Part shown: piece after piece, positions 31,301-41,743 of the stretch
Layout of the letters: each line of letters starts with the position of its first letter
Numbering within the stretch: position 1 is the stretch's first letter
Assembly: GCF_024139115.2 (NCBI RefSeq)
Contig: NC_085139.1
Location: forward strand, 66,569,203-66,633,202
Reading direction: 5' to 3'
Origin: Armigeres subalbatus
Lineage: Eukaryota; Arthropoda; Insecta; Diptera; Culicidae
DNA: 64,000 nucleotides
The notes under the pieces: generated by a model
The model's database searches: none
Told to the model about the DNA's origin: nothing
What the model saw: the letters and a program-made list of their open reading frames with translations, nothing else
Position numbers and translations under genes: made by a program

Positions 31301-34300
31301 GGAGGCTTCCAAGCCCCTTGGAAGGAGGCTTCCGAGCCTCTAGGAAGGAGGCTTCCGGGCCTCTTGGAAGGAGGCTTCCGGGCCTCTTGGAAGGAGGTTT
31401 CCGGGCCTCTTGGAAGGAGGCTTCCGGGCCTCTTGGAAGGAGGCTTCCAGGCCTCTTGGAAGGAGGCTTCCAGGCCTCTTGGAAGGAGGCTTCCGGGCCT
31501 CTTGGAAGGAGGCTTCCGGAGCTCTTGGAAGGAGGCTTCCGGGCCTCTTGGAAGGAGGCTTCCGGGCCTCTTGGAAGGAGGCTTCCGGGCCTCTTGGAAG
31601 GAGGTTTCCGGGCCTCTTGGAAGGAGGTTTCCGGGCCTCTTGGAAGGAGGTTTCCGGGCCTCTTGGAAGGAGGTTTCCGGGCCTCTTGGAAGGAGGCTTC
31701 CAGGCCTCTTGGAAGGAGGCTTCCAGGCCTCTTGGAAGGAGGCTTCCAGGCCTCTTGGAAGGAGGCTTCCAGGCCTCTTGGAAGGAGGCTTCCGAGCCTC
31801 TTGGAAGGAGGCTTCCGAGCCTTTTGGAAGGAGGCTTCCGGGCCTCTTGGAAGGAGGCTTCCGGGCCTCTTGGAAGGAGGCTTCCGGGCCTCTTGGAAGG
31901 AGGCTTCCGGGCCTCTTGGAAGGAGGCTTCCGGGCCTCTTGGAAGGAGGCTTCCGGGCCTCTTGGAAGGAGGCTTCCAGGCCTCTTGGAAGGAGGCTTCC
32001 AGGCCTCTTGGAAGGAGGCTTCCGGGCCTCTTGGAAGGAGGCTTCCGGAGCTCTTGGAAGGAGGCTTCCGGAGCTCTTGGAAGGAGGCTTCCGAGCCTCT
32101 TGGAAGGAGGCTTCCGGGTTTCTTGGAAGGAGGTTTCCGGGCCTCTTGGAAGGAGGTTTCCGGGCCTCTTGGAAGGAGGTTTCCGGGCCTCTTGGAAGGA
32201 GGCTTCCGGGCCTCTTGGAAGGAGGCTTCCGGGCCTCTTGGAAGGAGGCTTCCGGGCCTCTTGGAAGGAGGCTTCCGGGCCTCTTGGAAGGAGGCTTCCG
32301 GGCCTCTTGGAAGGAGGCTTCCAGGCCTCTTGGAAGGAGGCTTCCAGGCCTCTTGGAAGGAGGCTTCCACCTCTTGGAAGGAGGCCTGGAGCTCTTGGAA
32401 GGAGGCTTCCGGAGCTCTTGGAAGGAGTCTTCCGAGCCTCTTGGAAGGAGGCTTCCGGGGCTCTCAGAAGAGGTTTCCGGGCCTCTTGGAAGGAGGTTTC
32501 CGGGCCTCTTGGAAGGAGGCTTCCGGGCCTCTTGGAAGGAGGCTTCCGGGCCTCTTGGAAGGAGGCTTCCAGGCCTCTTGGAAGGAGGCTTCCAGGCCTC
32601 TTGGAAGGAGGCTTCCAGGCCTCTTGGAAGGAGGCTTCCAGGCCTCTTGGAAGGAGGCTTCCGAGCCTCTTGGAAGGAGGCTTCCGAGCCTTTTGGAAGG
32701 AGGCTTCCGGGCCTCTTGGAAGGAGGCTTCCGGGCCTCTTGGAAGGAGGCTTCCGGGCCTCTTGGAAGGAGGCTTCCGGACCTCTTGGAATGAGGCTTCC
32801 GGACCTCTTGGAAGGAGGCTTCCGGACCTCTTGGAAGGAGGCTTCCGGGCCTCTTGGAAGGAGGTTTCCGGGCCTCTTGGAAGGAGGCTTCCGGGCCTCT
32901 TGGAAGGAGGCTTCCAGGCCTCTGGAAGGAAGCCTCCGAGCCTCTTGGAAGGAGGCTTCCGAGCCTCTTGGAAGGAGGCTTCCGAGCCTCTTGGAAGGAG
33001 GCTTCCGAGCCTCTTGGAAGGAGGCTTCCGAGCCTTTTGGAAGGAGGCTTCCGAGCCTCTTGGAAGGAGGCTTCCGAGCCTCTTGGAAGTAGGCTTCTGA
33101 GCCTCTTGGAAGGAGGCTTCCTATCCTCTTGGAAGGAGGCTTCCTGAGCCTCTTGGAAGGAGGCATCTGAGCCTCTTGGAAGGAGGCTTCCGAGCCTTTT
33201 GGAAGGAGGCTTCCAAGCCTTTTGGAAGGAGGCTTCCAAGCCTTTTGAAAGGAGGTTTCTGAGCCTCTTCGAAGGAGGCTTCCGAGCGTCTTGGAAAGAG
33301 GCTTCCGATCCTTTTGGAAGGAGACTTCCCAGCCTCTTGAAAGGATGCTTCCAAGTATCTTGAAAGAAGGCTTCCGAGCCTTTTAGTAGGAGGCTTCCGA
33401 GCCTCTTCGAAGGAGGCTTGTGAGCTTCTTGGAAGGAGGTTTCCGAGCCTCTTGGAAGGAGGCTTCCGTGCCTTTTGATAGGAGGCTTCCGAGCCTTCTG
33501 GAAGGAGCCTTCCGAGCCTCTTGGAAGGAGGCTTCCGCGCCTTTTGGAAGGAGGCTTCCGCGCCTTTTGGAAGAAGGCTTCCGAGCCATTTGGAAAGAGG
33601 CTTCCGACCCTCTTGGAAGGAGGCTTCCTGACCTCTTGGAAAGAGGCTCCCTAGTCTCTTGGAAGGAGGCTTCCTAGCCTCTTGGAAGGAGGCTTCCGAG
33701 CCTCTTGGAAGGAGGCTTCCGAGCCTCTTGGAAGGAGGCTTCCGAGCCTCTTGGAAGGAGGCTTCCGAGCCTCTTGGAAGGAGGCTTCCGAGCCTCTTGG
33801 AAGGAGGCTTCTGAGCCTCTTGGAAGGAGGCTTCTGAGCCTCTTGGAAGGAGGCCTGAGCCTCTTGGAAGGAGGCCTGAGCCTCTTGGAAGGAGGCTTCC
33901 TGGTCTCTTGGAAGAGGCTTCCGGGCCTCTTGGAAGGAGGCTTCCGGGCCTCTTGGAAGGAGGCCTGAGCCTCTTGGAAGGAGGCTCTGAGCCTCTTGGA
34001 AGGAGGCCTGAGCCTCTTGGAAGGAGGCTTCCGAGCCTCTTGGAAGGAGGCTTCCGAGCCTTTTGGAAGGAGGCTTCCGGGCCTCTTGGAAGGAGGCTTC
34101 CGGGCCTCTTGGAAGGAGGCTTCCGGGCCTCTTGGAAGGAGACTTCCGGGCCTCTTGGAAGGAGGCTTCTGAGGTTCTTGGAAGGAGGCTTCCGAGCCTC
34201 TTGGAAGGAGGCTTCCGAGCCTCTTGGAAGGAGGCTTCCGAGCCTCTTGGAAGGAAGCTTCAGAGCCTCTTGGAAGGAGGCTTCCGAGCCTCTTGGAAGG

Positions 34301-35016
34301 AGGCTTCCGAGCCTCTTGGAAGGAGGCTTCCGGGCCTCTTGGAAGGAGGCTTCCGGGCCTCTTGGAAGGAGGCTTCCGGGCCTCTTGAAAGGAGGCTTCC
34401 GGGCCTCTTGGAAGGAGGCTTCCTGGCCTCTTGGACGGAGGCTTCGGGCCTCTTGGAAGGAGGCTTCCGGGCCTCTTGGAAGGAGGCTTCCGGGCCTCTT
34501 GGAAGGAGGCTTCGGGCCTCTTGAAAGGAGGCTTCGGGCCTCTTGGAAGGAGGCTTCCGGGCCTCTTGGAAGGAGGCTTCCGGGCCTCTTGGAAGGAGGC
34601 TTCCCGGCCTCTTGGAAGGAGGCTTCCGGGCCTCTTGGAAGGAGGCTTCCGGGCCTCTTGGAAGGAGGCTTCCGGGCCTCTTGGAAGGAGGCTTCCGGGC
34701 CTCTTGGAAGGAGGCTTCCGGGCCTCTTGGAAGGAGGCTTCCGGGCCTCTTGGAAGGAGGCTTCCTGGCCTCTTGGAAGGAGGCTTCCTGGCCTCTTGGA
34801 AGGAGGCTTCCGGGCCTCTTGGAAGGAGGCTTCCGGGCCTCTTGGAAGGAGGCTTCCGGGTCTCTTGGAAGGAGGCTTCCGGGCCTCTTGGAAGGAGGCT
34901 TCCGGGCCTCTTGGAAGGAGGCTTCCGGGCCTCTTGGAAGGAGGCTTCCGGGCCTCTTGGAAGGAGGCTTCCGGGCCTCTTGGAAGGAGGCTTCCGGGCC
35001 TCTTGGAAGGAGGCTT
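28351..35016. repeat. Minisatellite: ~290 copies of a 23-bp unit
   Basis: The unit is GGGCCTCTTGG followed by AAGGAGGCTTCC, 23 bp, over 6.67 kb. Position 2-3 variants (GGG, GAG, CAG) come in blocks: GGG at 28.37-28.80 and 30.17-30.44 kb, GAG at 28.80-30.13, 30.46-31.10 and 32.93-33.90 kb, mixed GGG/AGG at 31.14-32.92 kb, and mostly GGG again after 34.32 kb. Units at 33.2-33.7 kb are the most degenerate. The 23-bp unit has no stop codon in any frame on either strand, so long reading frames (up to 716 codons on the minus strand) repeat every 23 residues. I treat none as a gene. Confidence 0.97.
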
Positions 35017-36073
35017 ATTATTATAAAAACTGTGCATACGCCGGGTTATTATAGAGTTTTGTACTCTTTAAACAATGTTTTGAACATTTCACGGACAATA
35101 TTTTGGCGTAATTTTGTATCTCTTTTTCTGTTAATGAGCTCAATGCAAAGATTGAACTGATTATTTGTTGAACTCAACGCTGAAAAAAGCCTACATCGTA
35201 CTTTTGACGTAGAACTACGTCTGTCTTTTCTATATTGGGGTACACTTTGAGATTGCGAAACTCGGAGACCGTCACGAAAATATGATATACTTTGAACGTC
35301 AATACTTCAGCTGTTTCTCGATGGATTTCCAATATTTTTGAACCATTCGATCAAGGATGAGTCAACGCTTCATTGTAAAGTTCTAAAAATACAGATTTTC
35401 AATTATTAATGATTGAAAATTGACAAACAGTTTAGAAATAGTAAAACAACCAATCCCGTGCATGCATCGCAAGCACAGACATCAAAATGAAGCAACGTGC
35501 GGTTTGGATCTAATCCTCAGTTCGATCAAGATTTCACGCAGAGCGTACGCAGCGGAGCGGATACAGCAGAGATGCATCCTGAACAGAACATGAGCCAAGA
35601 GCGTGCCTTGGTGTTCTAAGTTTTGAACTCTGAACACAGTTCAGTGTGCATTAAGGCTCAAGACTCCATCACATTGTTTTGAAAATTAATGACTGTATCA
35701 CTGGTTTGTAATAGTGATGCAATTGGTACGGAAAAGAGCAGCAGGGATAAATAAATGTTGTTTACAACTGGGGTGGGTGGAAATGGGGTGCTAAAAATAT
35801 GCCAGCTGATGCAAATGTTGCCAGAATTGACTAATTGTTTATTTCATATCATAAGACATGTTCATGGTGTATCAAATATATGGGTATTTATCAATTTAAA
35901 AAAAATTATACACCACTTGGAATGTAATAGAAGCTTACATAATATGTTTAAATATTTATTTTTGGTTTTATTGTTCAATCCGACAAACAGCAATGGTTTT
36001 TTCGACGTTTTATTTAATTCTTTAAACGTCAGAAAAAATATTTTAAGCTCTTTTTTAGTGGAATGTATTCAAT
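35017..36073. other. Unrecognised DNA
   Basis: Mostly AT-rich. The phrase 'gagattgcgaaactcgga' with 'gaccgtcacgaaaatatg' at 35250-35290 looks like dispersed-repeat sequence, but I cannot bound it. No gene is seen; the frame at 35755-36336 overlaps the MITE at 36074-36230. Confidence 0.35.
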
Positions 36074-36230
36074 CGTCTAAGACGAGTTCAGTAACTCCAT
36101 TTAATTCGACTAAGTCGAGTCAAGTACGAGACACTGAAGACGACCACACAGTTGTGGTCGAAATACGTATCTGCAAAGATATCGAAATAATTGGTGGAAT
36201 TAAATGGAGTTACTTAACTCGTCTTAGATG
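36074..36230. mobile_element. 157-bp MITE with 34-bp TIR
   Basis: CGTCTAAGACGAGTTCAGTA at the left matches the reverse complement of the right end, continuing through ACTCCATTTAATTC (34 bp, about two mismatches). The centre holds GACACTGAAGACGACC and GAAATACGTATCTGC. Partial copies occur at 7350-7445 (minus) and about 40690-40760. It has no coding capacity. Confidence 0.7.
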
Positions 36231-36471
36231 GTCTTTAAACATGTTTTATCAATTACTTTCTATCCGAGCCATCACTGTACGGATTTTTTTTGACACAGTG
36301 TATACAAATTTTGTTTTTTATGAAAAAAATATTTAGTAGATACATGATAATCAGAGTCTCTTAATTCTCGTGTATACATGGATGAGATAGTGTGCCATGA
36401 GCTACACAAGCTCACGTAGCATCGATTCGGTGCGACGAGGCTTCGCGCGCGCAAAAAATAACTGAGTGAGC

Positions 36472-36664
36472 GTGTCTCAATGTACGTCTCATGAGACTCA
36501 TCTCATGCGCTAGGAATGTATAGCTGGCGTTACTAAGGTGACGATATTATAGAATGAAAATTTTCCGCCCAAGTTATTTTACGCACTTCCGCTGTTGATT
36601 GCAAAGGTTTGCCCTGGCAAACAGCGCATGAGCTGATCGCATTGAGACGTCTCAATGCGACACA
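36472..36664. repeat. Imperfect inverted repeat
   Basis: GTGTCTCAATGTACGTCTC at the left and GAGACGTCTCAATGCGACAC at the right form arms of about 40 bp with several mismatches, enclosing about 110 bp. It may be a decayed fold-back element. Confidence 0.5.
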
Positions 36665-38030
36665 CCAATGTTAATGTGAGGTACATAAGCTTCGTGAGAC
36701 TCGCGTGCGCCGAATTTTATGTGCGCGTAGCAATCTTTGCTCAATCTCATCCTTTTTCGTACGCGTGCACGATGTCTGATGATAATGCTTTCAAAATAGA
36801 AGACAGAATTTATTTCTTTGTATTGTCAGAGATAAATTTGTTTGAAAAATGTTCAACTTCAAAAGGTGCACATACAACACACATAGACAAACAAACTCAC
36901 CCGCAGACAAATATTTGCTCAATGTTTTGAACACCTATCGAAAAAAATCTTCTGCAGTAGGTACATCTCGAGATAGCAGAAATGCTAAAAGGTCTCGATA
37001 CTTTGTTTATGCCGAATCAATGTTGACTATTTCCCCTGCTGTATGCAAATTTTTCAAATAATCTTCAAGCATCAGACCACATGCTACTGAAAGTAAATAT
37101 AGTGCCCCTCAAGACTTTCCTGATGGGGAGTCAGCATTTTATTCTCGAACATTTGTGCCACAGTATGTCACTCCCAACCGTTAGCTACATGGGGCTATCC
37201 ATCTTCACTGCAGGGGGGGCACATGCAAACAAAGGATAGTCCCAGTTTCCCTGGTGTCAGTCTCTAGTTGGAAAATTTCAAATCCTCCTCCATTTACCGC
37301 AAGCACATGCTCCGGACGAACAAAAACAACGACGACAACATGTCACTATGGGCAGATATAAAACAAGCCGACGGTATTTTTTATGATATGGTCCATTTTC
37401 ACAATAAAACCGATAGGTGTTTGAGTGCACAGTTTTTCAAAATTCAAGTAATAATCAATAGACATATAAACCCCGGGAAGCAAATTCGATTCTCGGTCCG
37501 GTCTAGCCTTCAAAAAGTAAAAAAAGAAATGCTGATCAGAACATTAAGTTGAGCGGAAAAGATAGTTCTAAATGGAGACGTTCGGAAGGTAGGAGATTTT
37601 ATACGAACAAAAAAAAAGAATGGTGTATGTAATTACCAAAATCGCCAATTAACATTGATTGGTGCAATTGAAAAACGCGCTTTTGACCACCGGATATGCC
37701 GTAGTGCAAAATGGACCTAATATCACTCGCCCGCCATATGTGACAGAACATTATCCCGTACGAACGCGTGCGTCCTCCGGAGAAAATGATTAATTGGGTT
37801 CGATTCATCATTGGGTGGTGGGACAAGCTGCGTCGCGGGAGGGAAAAGTTGACTCGACCGTAGCACACAGGAAGCAATGTGTTTTCACTCTCAGAAGTCC
37901 TGGTCGGAATTTGGAAGATATCGGGATGTATATTTGCCTGGTCTGCAGTCATCGACTGTAAGGGTCATACACCAAGTACGTGAGTTTTAAGGGGGCGGGG
38001 TGATGGAGTAATTTCCTTTTGTTTCATTCA
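36665..38030. other. Unrecognised DNA
   Basis: Small frames (for example 94 codons at 37268-37552) show no known domain. The block at 37650-37980 is less AT-rich and non-repetitive. Nothing is identifiable. Confidence 0.35.
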
Positions 38031-38049
38031 AATAACAAGTTTATTTGCA

Positions 38050-38102
38050 CGGAGTTGAACTAGCCTTGGGCTAAAAACCTCTTTAATAAAGGTTATAATA
38101 AT
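38050..38102 (+). mobile_element. 53-bp LINE 3' tail with perfect 19-bp TSD
   Basis: The insert contains GAACTAGCCTTGGGCTAAAA, AACCTCTTTAATAAAGG and a (TAA)n tail, as at the 3' ends of insect LINEs. The 19-bp direct repeat AATAACAAGTTTATTTGCA flanks it at 38031-38049 and 38103-38121. It is an extreme 5' truncation. Confidence 0.8.
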
Positions 38103-38121
38103 AATAACAAGTTTATTTGCA

Positions 38122-38568
38122 GGGGTCCTGATCCCCATATTGGAGGATAAGCTTAGAAAAATCCAAAGAAAAGTCTTACGTAATTAGTGCATTGCCCCGG
38201 TAGTTAAGAGCACAGCAAGTCGGTGTTCAATGAATGCGTTTTGTGTGTACATTCGGCTGCGGTCGAACAACCGTGTGTAGATAGGCTTGAGTAGATGGAA
38301 CAAGCTTTTAGAAAGTGCACTTTTGTAGCCCAAACCGACACCGGACCTGGTTACGGATGGGAATTTGACAGTCATCCGCTTTCGGATACGGGAATGGATG
38401 TGGTTGCAATCCTCCTATACAGTACAATCGGATTTATTTGGTTTAGGATGGGTGGCGTATAGTTTCATCATCGACAGAGAGTTTGAGGCTAACCTCAAAT
38501 TGTTTCTGGTTCAATGCCTCGTGGTGAATTTAATGTGCATGAACGTAAATGAATAATGATTGTACCTA
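38122..38568. other. Unrecognised DNA
   Basis: Short frames on both strands without recognisable domains. No repeat is seen. Confidence 0.3.
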
Positions 38569-38797
38569 CACAGATAAAAATATGTTGTGATTTTAAATGT
38601 ATTTTCATGCACATATTTGGAGCATGCATATAAACGTAACATTCAATCTATCTCACTGTCCTCTTCAATTGAAATAAATTTAAACTGTGCTTACTTGTAA
38701 AATTCAGTCAAATTTAATTGAATATCGAATGTTAATTCGTTTGATGGGATTAGCTGCAATTTTACATGTCGTTGAATTTTCAAAATTATTTGCTGTG
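38569..38797. mobile_element. 229-bp MITE, ends CACAGATAAAAAT...CTGTG, TA TSD
   Basis: It begins CACAGATAAAAAT and ends ATTATTTGCTGTG, with TA at 38567-38568 and 38798-38799. The ends match the 740-bp element at 14145-14884. It is likely a Tc1/mariner-type non-autonomous element. Confidence 0.6.
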
Positions 38798-38934
38798 TAG
38801 GCTCAATTGTACGAATAGACAAACCAGATTTTCGCATGAGTACGGAATTATATCATTTGTCTTTATATCGATGAGTGACAAATTTATGAAACCTTTTACA
38901 ACAGTCAACAGTGAATCAACTGTTTGACGCTACG

Positions 38935-39752
38935 CTACAATACTTGGTTTGAGGCCACATCTCTCCATCCACAGTTGCGCTCTATACTCGCCAAGTCGTT
39001 TCGTACCTGATCGGCCAACCTTGCTCGCCGCGCTGAAGCAAACACCATCTTCACAAGGTTGCCGTTCAGCATTCTTGCAAAACGACTAGCCCATCGTATC
39101 CTAGACGCTTCTGTACCCAGTTCAATACTAGACTCGCCGTAGAATTGAGCGAGCTCGTGGTTCACCCTTCGCCGCCGCACACCGTTCTCTTGCACACCGA
39201 CATAAATGATCTCAATCGCGCTTGCAAATCCCCCTTGAGAATGTCCAATTTTCATGACCGTAGAAGACCACCAGTCTAATGTTACATGGTACTTTTGTTG
39301 CGGGTGAAAATCTTTTTTGATCGCAGTTTCTTCTGGAGCCCATGGTAGGTCCGACTTGTGCTGATGATGCAACTTCGTATTTCACTACGGACATAATTTT
39401 CATATTGAGTAACGGTGATTAAACCAATCAAATAATTATCCGTTGTTAACAAGGATCCAAGATAGACGGACTCCTTGATCACCTCGAAGGTATTCACGTG
39501 AGTCGTAACACTTCTTCTCAGGCGCTGGGTTCGCCCACTAGCAAGTACCCAATTTGTCATCGACGCATTCACCACTAGTTCAACTTTTGTTGCCTAACAT
39601 TTTAGGCGGTTGCACAGATCTTCCATCTGTTCTAATGTTCGACAGACAATGCACATAACATTCGCGAAACAAACAAATCTGGTTCAACTGAAAATCGTAC
39701 TCCGGCTGTTCCACCCAGCCCTCAACATGATATCTTCTAGCGCATCACTCAC
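38935..39752 (-). pseudogene. RTE-type LINE fragment (RT end and C-terminal domain)
   Basis: On the minus strand the order is G-W-N-S-R-S-T-I-F-S, a damaged F-A-D-D region, E-L-V-V-N-A-S-M-T-N, V-Y-L-G-S-L-L-T-T-D-N, L-Q-K-K-L-R-S-K-K, then V-G-V-Q-E-N-G-V-R-R-R-R-V-N-H-E-L-A-Q-F-Y. This matches the 7.6-15.3 kb family and fills regions missing there. Two frames at least are used, and it is a dead copy. Confidence 0.8.
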
Positions 39753-40370
39753 AGGCTACAAAGTGTGCGTTGCTGCATTGGCGTCGTATGTAGCGGAAAT
39801 TCATTCGAAAGCCGGATTTGAATTAAAGAAATGGCCGTAAATCAGAGGAAAGGTGCTGGATCAAATTCAGGAAGTAAACCATGGATGAAGAAAACGGCAC
39901 GGCATGCGGTATTTCGAAAAAAATCGTTTCAGGTGGTTCGAAACGAAATTCCGCGGAGTTTCGCGGAATTTGAGCATGGCGAAATCTGGTTTATTGATTT
40001 CGTTTCGTTTCGTAAAATTACAAAAATTTCGCTAGAAAAAACTAGCTTCTAACGAAATTCAACGAAATTCCGCGGAATTTCGAAACAAATTTAAACTTAA
40101 ACCATACTTAAACCATGTTATCAAAAATTTTGGCTGCGCCGCAGAACAAAATTGTTAAGTTGTTTTCAAAACTTTAGGTTACTTTAGGGACCATCGAGAT
40201 AGGAAAAGATTCAGGAATGGAAGGAATTTGAAATGGGTGTCCAAAAAAGCTCGTTGCTATGAAAAATGACAACAAAACAAATGTCATTTCCTCTTGTTGA
40301 TATGTTTGTTATTGTCCACAGATGGTCTAGTAGCCTAAAAATGTCGAAAAATATCGACTCAAGGAGAGTG
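39753..40370. repeat. AAATTCCGCGGAATTTCG-type repeat and spacer
   Basis: At 39945-40085 the phrases GAAATTCCGCGGA and CCGCGGAATTTCG recur with their reverse complements, giving a partial fold-back shape. The rest is unrecognised. Confidence 0.45.
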
Positions 40371-40470
40371 AAGAGCTGAGCAGAATGGATACGTTTGCGT
40401 TCGTTTTGACAGTTTTACCATGGGAAAACTGTCAAAACGTACGCAAACGTATCCATTCTGCTCAGCTCTT
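40371..40470. repeat. 100-bp near-perfect palindrome
   Basis: Left arm AAGAGCTGAGCAGAATGGAT and right arm ATCCATTCTGCTCAGCTCTT extend to the centre CCATGG. Arms are 50 bp with two mismatches and no spacer. It is probably a short fold-back element, and no clear duplication is seen. Confidence 0.85.
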
Positions 40471-40796
40471 GAATCCATAACAAAATATGATTAGATCACA
40501 TCGAAATAGAGAGATATCGAGATAGGGAGGTTATCGATATGTAGAATGCCTAAATATATGTAGACTGAAGGGACCGAGGAAACCATCGACATAGCGAGAG
40601 ATATAGATATACAGAACATCGAGATGACATCTACATTGTAGAGAGTCGACTGTACATTTTTTTTCTATTAACGCTTACTACATAACCACATTCTTAGTCG
40701 ACAAATACGTATGTAGTTTTCTTCTACAAAACGTCTTCAGTGTTTCCAAGATTCAAATTTATATTTTGTGATATTTTTTACTATTTGTACAATATG
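40471..40796. other. Unrecognised DNA with GATA/ATCGAGAT-rich stretch
   Basis: At 40500-40620 'atcgagata' and 'gagagatat' motifs recur loosely. 40690-40760 resembles part of the 36074-36230 MITE. No gene is seen. Confidence 0.35.
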
Positions 40797-40903
40797 CCCG
40801 AGTAGCACAACTCACACTGATTTGGCTGCAGCAACTCAAATGTGACCAAATTTGGTTTAATATAAGCTACAGTAACTTCTCTACAACATGTGTGCTGCTT
40901 GGG
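40797..40903. mobile_element. 107-bp MITE, TIR CCCGAGTAGCAC, 2-bp TSD (TG)
   Basis: It begins CCCGAGTAGCACAACTCAC and ends CATGTGTGCTGCTTGGG, with TG on both sides (40795-40796 and 40904-40905). It is homologous to 7620-7726 and exactly the same length. Confidence 0.75.
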
Positions 40904-41743
40904 TGAATGCGGAATCGATCGTGTTGCTGCTGGTCATGGAATGACAGCTAGTCCGGGAGAAAGCGAAGTGAAAAAATCTACCTCGTGTAGCAGACATTTG
41001 TTTAACCAGTGTACAATTGACCTTGTTGATGTTGATCACGCCAGCTAATGTAGGAGAACGCGAAGTGATAAAACTAATGTCTGCATCGAAGAGCACAACA
41101 TTATTTAGCGCGGAATCGATCATATTGTAGAAGCTTACTAAACGAAGCACATTGATCTTGCGTTGGATTGATTTGAAACACAGGTTAGCTTATCGCTTAC
41201 CTAGGGGCTACACATGATTTACCTTCTCTACTAACCAACAATTCCTTTCCCGTAGCGCTCACGGATTATTGGCCATGAATTTGGAAACTCCGAAGCAAGT
41301 ATACAATAAGAATAACTTGGTTGTAGCCCAAGAATATTATTAAATTGATGAGCTGTGCATAGGGTGGTGAGCTAATTCCCGTCGTAGTAGGTAGTGCTTG
41401 GTTTTCAAATCTAATTTATACGCCAGCCCAACTACTTACTCTAACTAAGTTGTATGCAACACGTATTTTAGAGTTCCTAGTTTTCATTGTGTACTATTAG
41501 CGCATTGAACAAATCATAGTTTATTGAGAATCGGCAATCAAAAATACCCTTCAAATTTTTCAAATTTGTCTTATGAAAATCTGTTTACGTCCATGAGAAT
41601 TTTCATTCGTCCAGTCTAAAACTCGATGGATTGCTGTCAAATAAATCTGTTGGTATTGGTGTGCGATTTCTACAAGTACACCAAATTAGTTTTTTATGCG
41701 GTATCATACCGTGTTAAATAAAAATAACATAAATTCAATTAAT
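40904..41743. other. Unrecognised DNA
   Basis: No gene is seen. A minus-strand 89-codon frame at 40881-41150 overlaps the MITE and has no known domain. Confidence 0.3.

Noticed and set aside
31089..33239. Long minus-strand reading frame (716 codons) and similar frames on both strands at 28.4-35.0 kb
   Set aside because: They arise because the 23-bp unit has no stop in any frame. All six frames are equally open, with no start context or homology.
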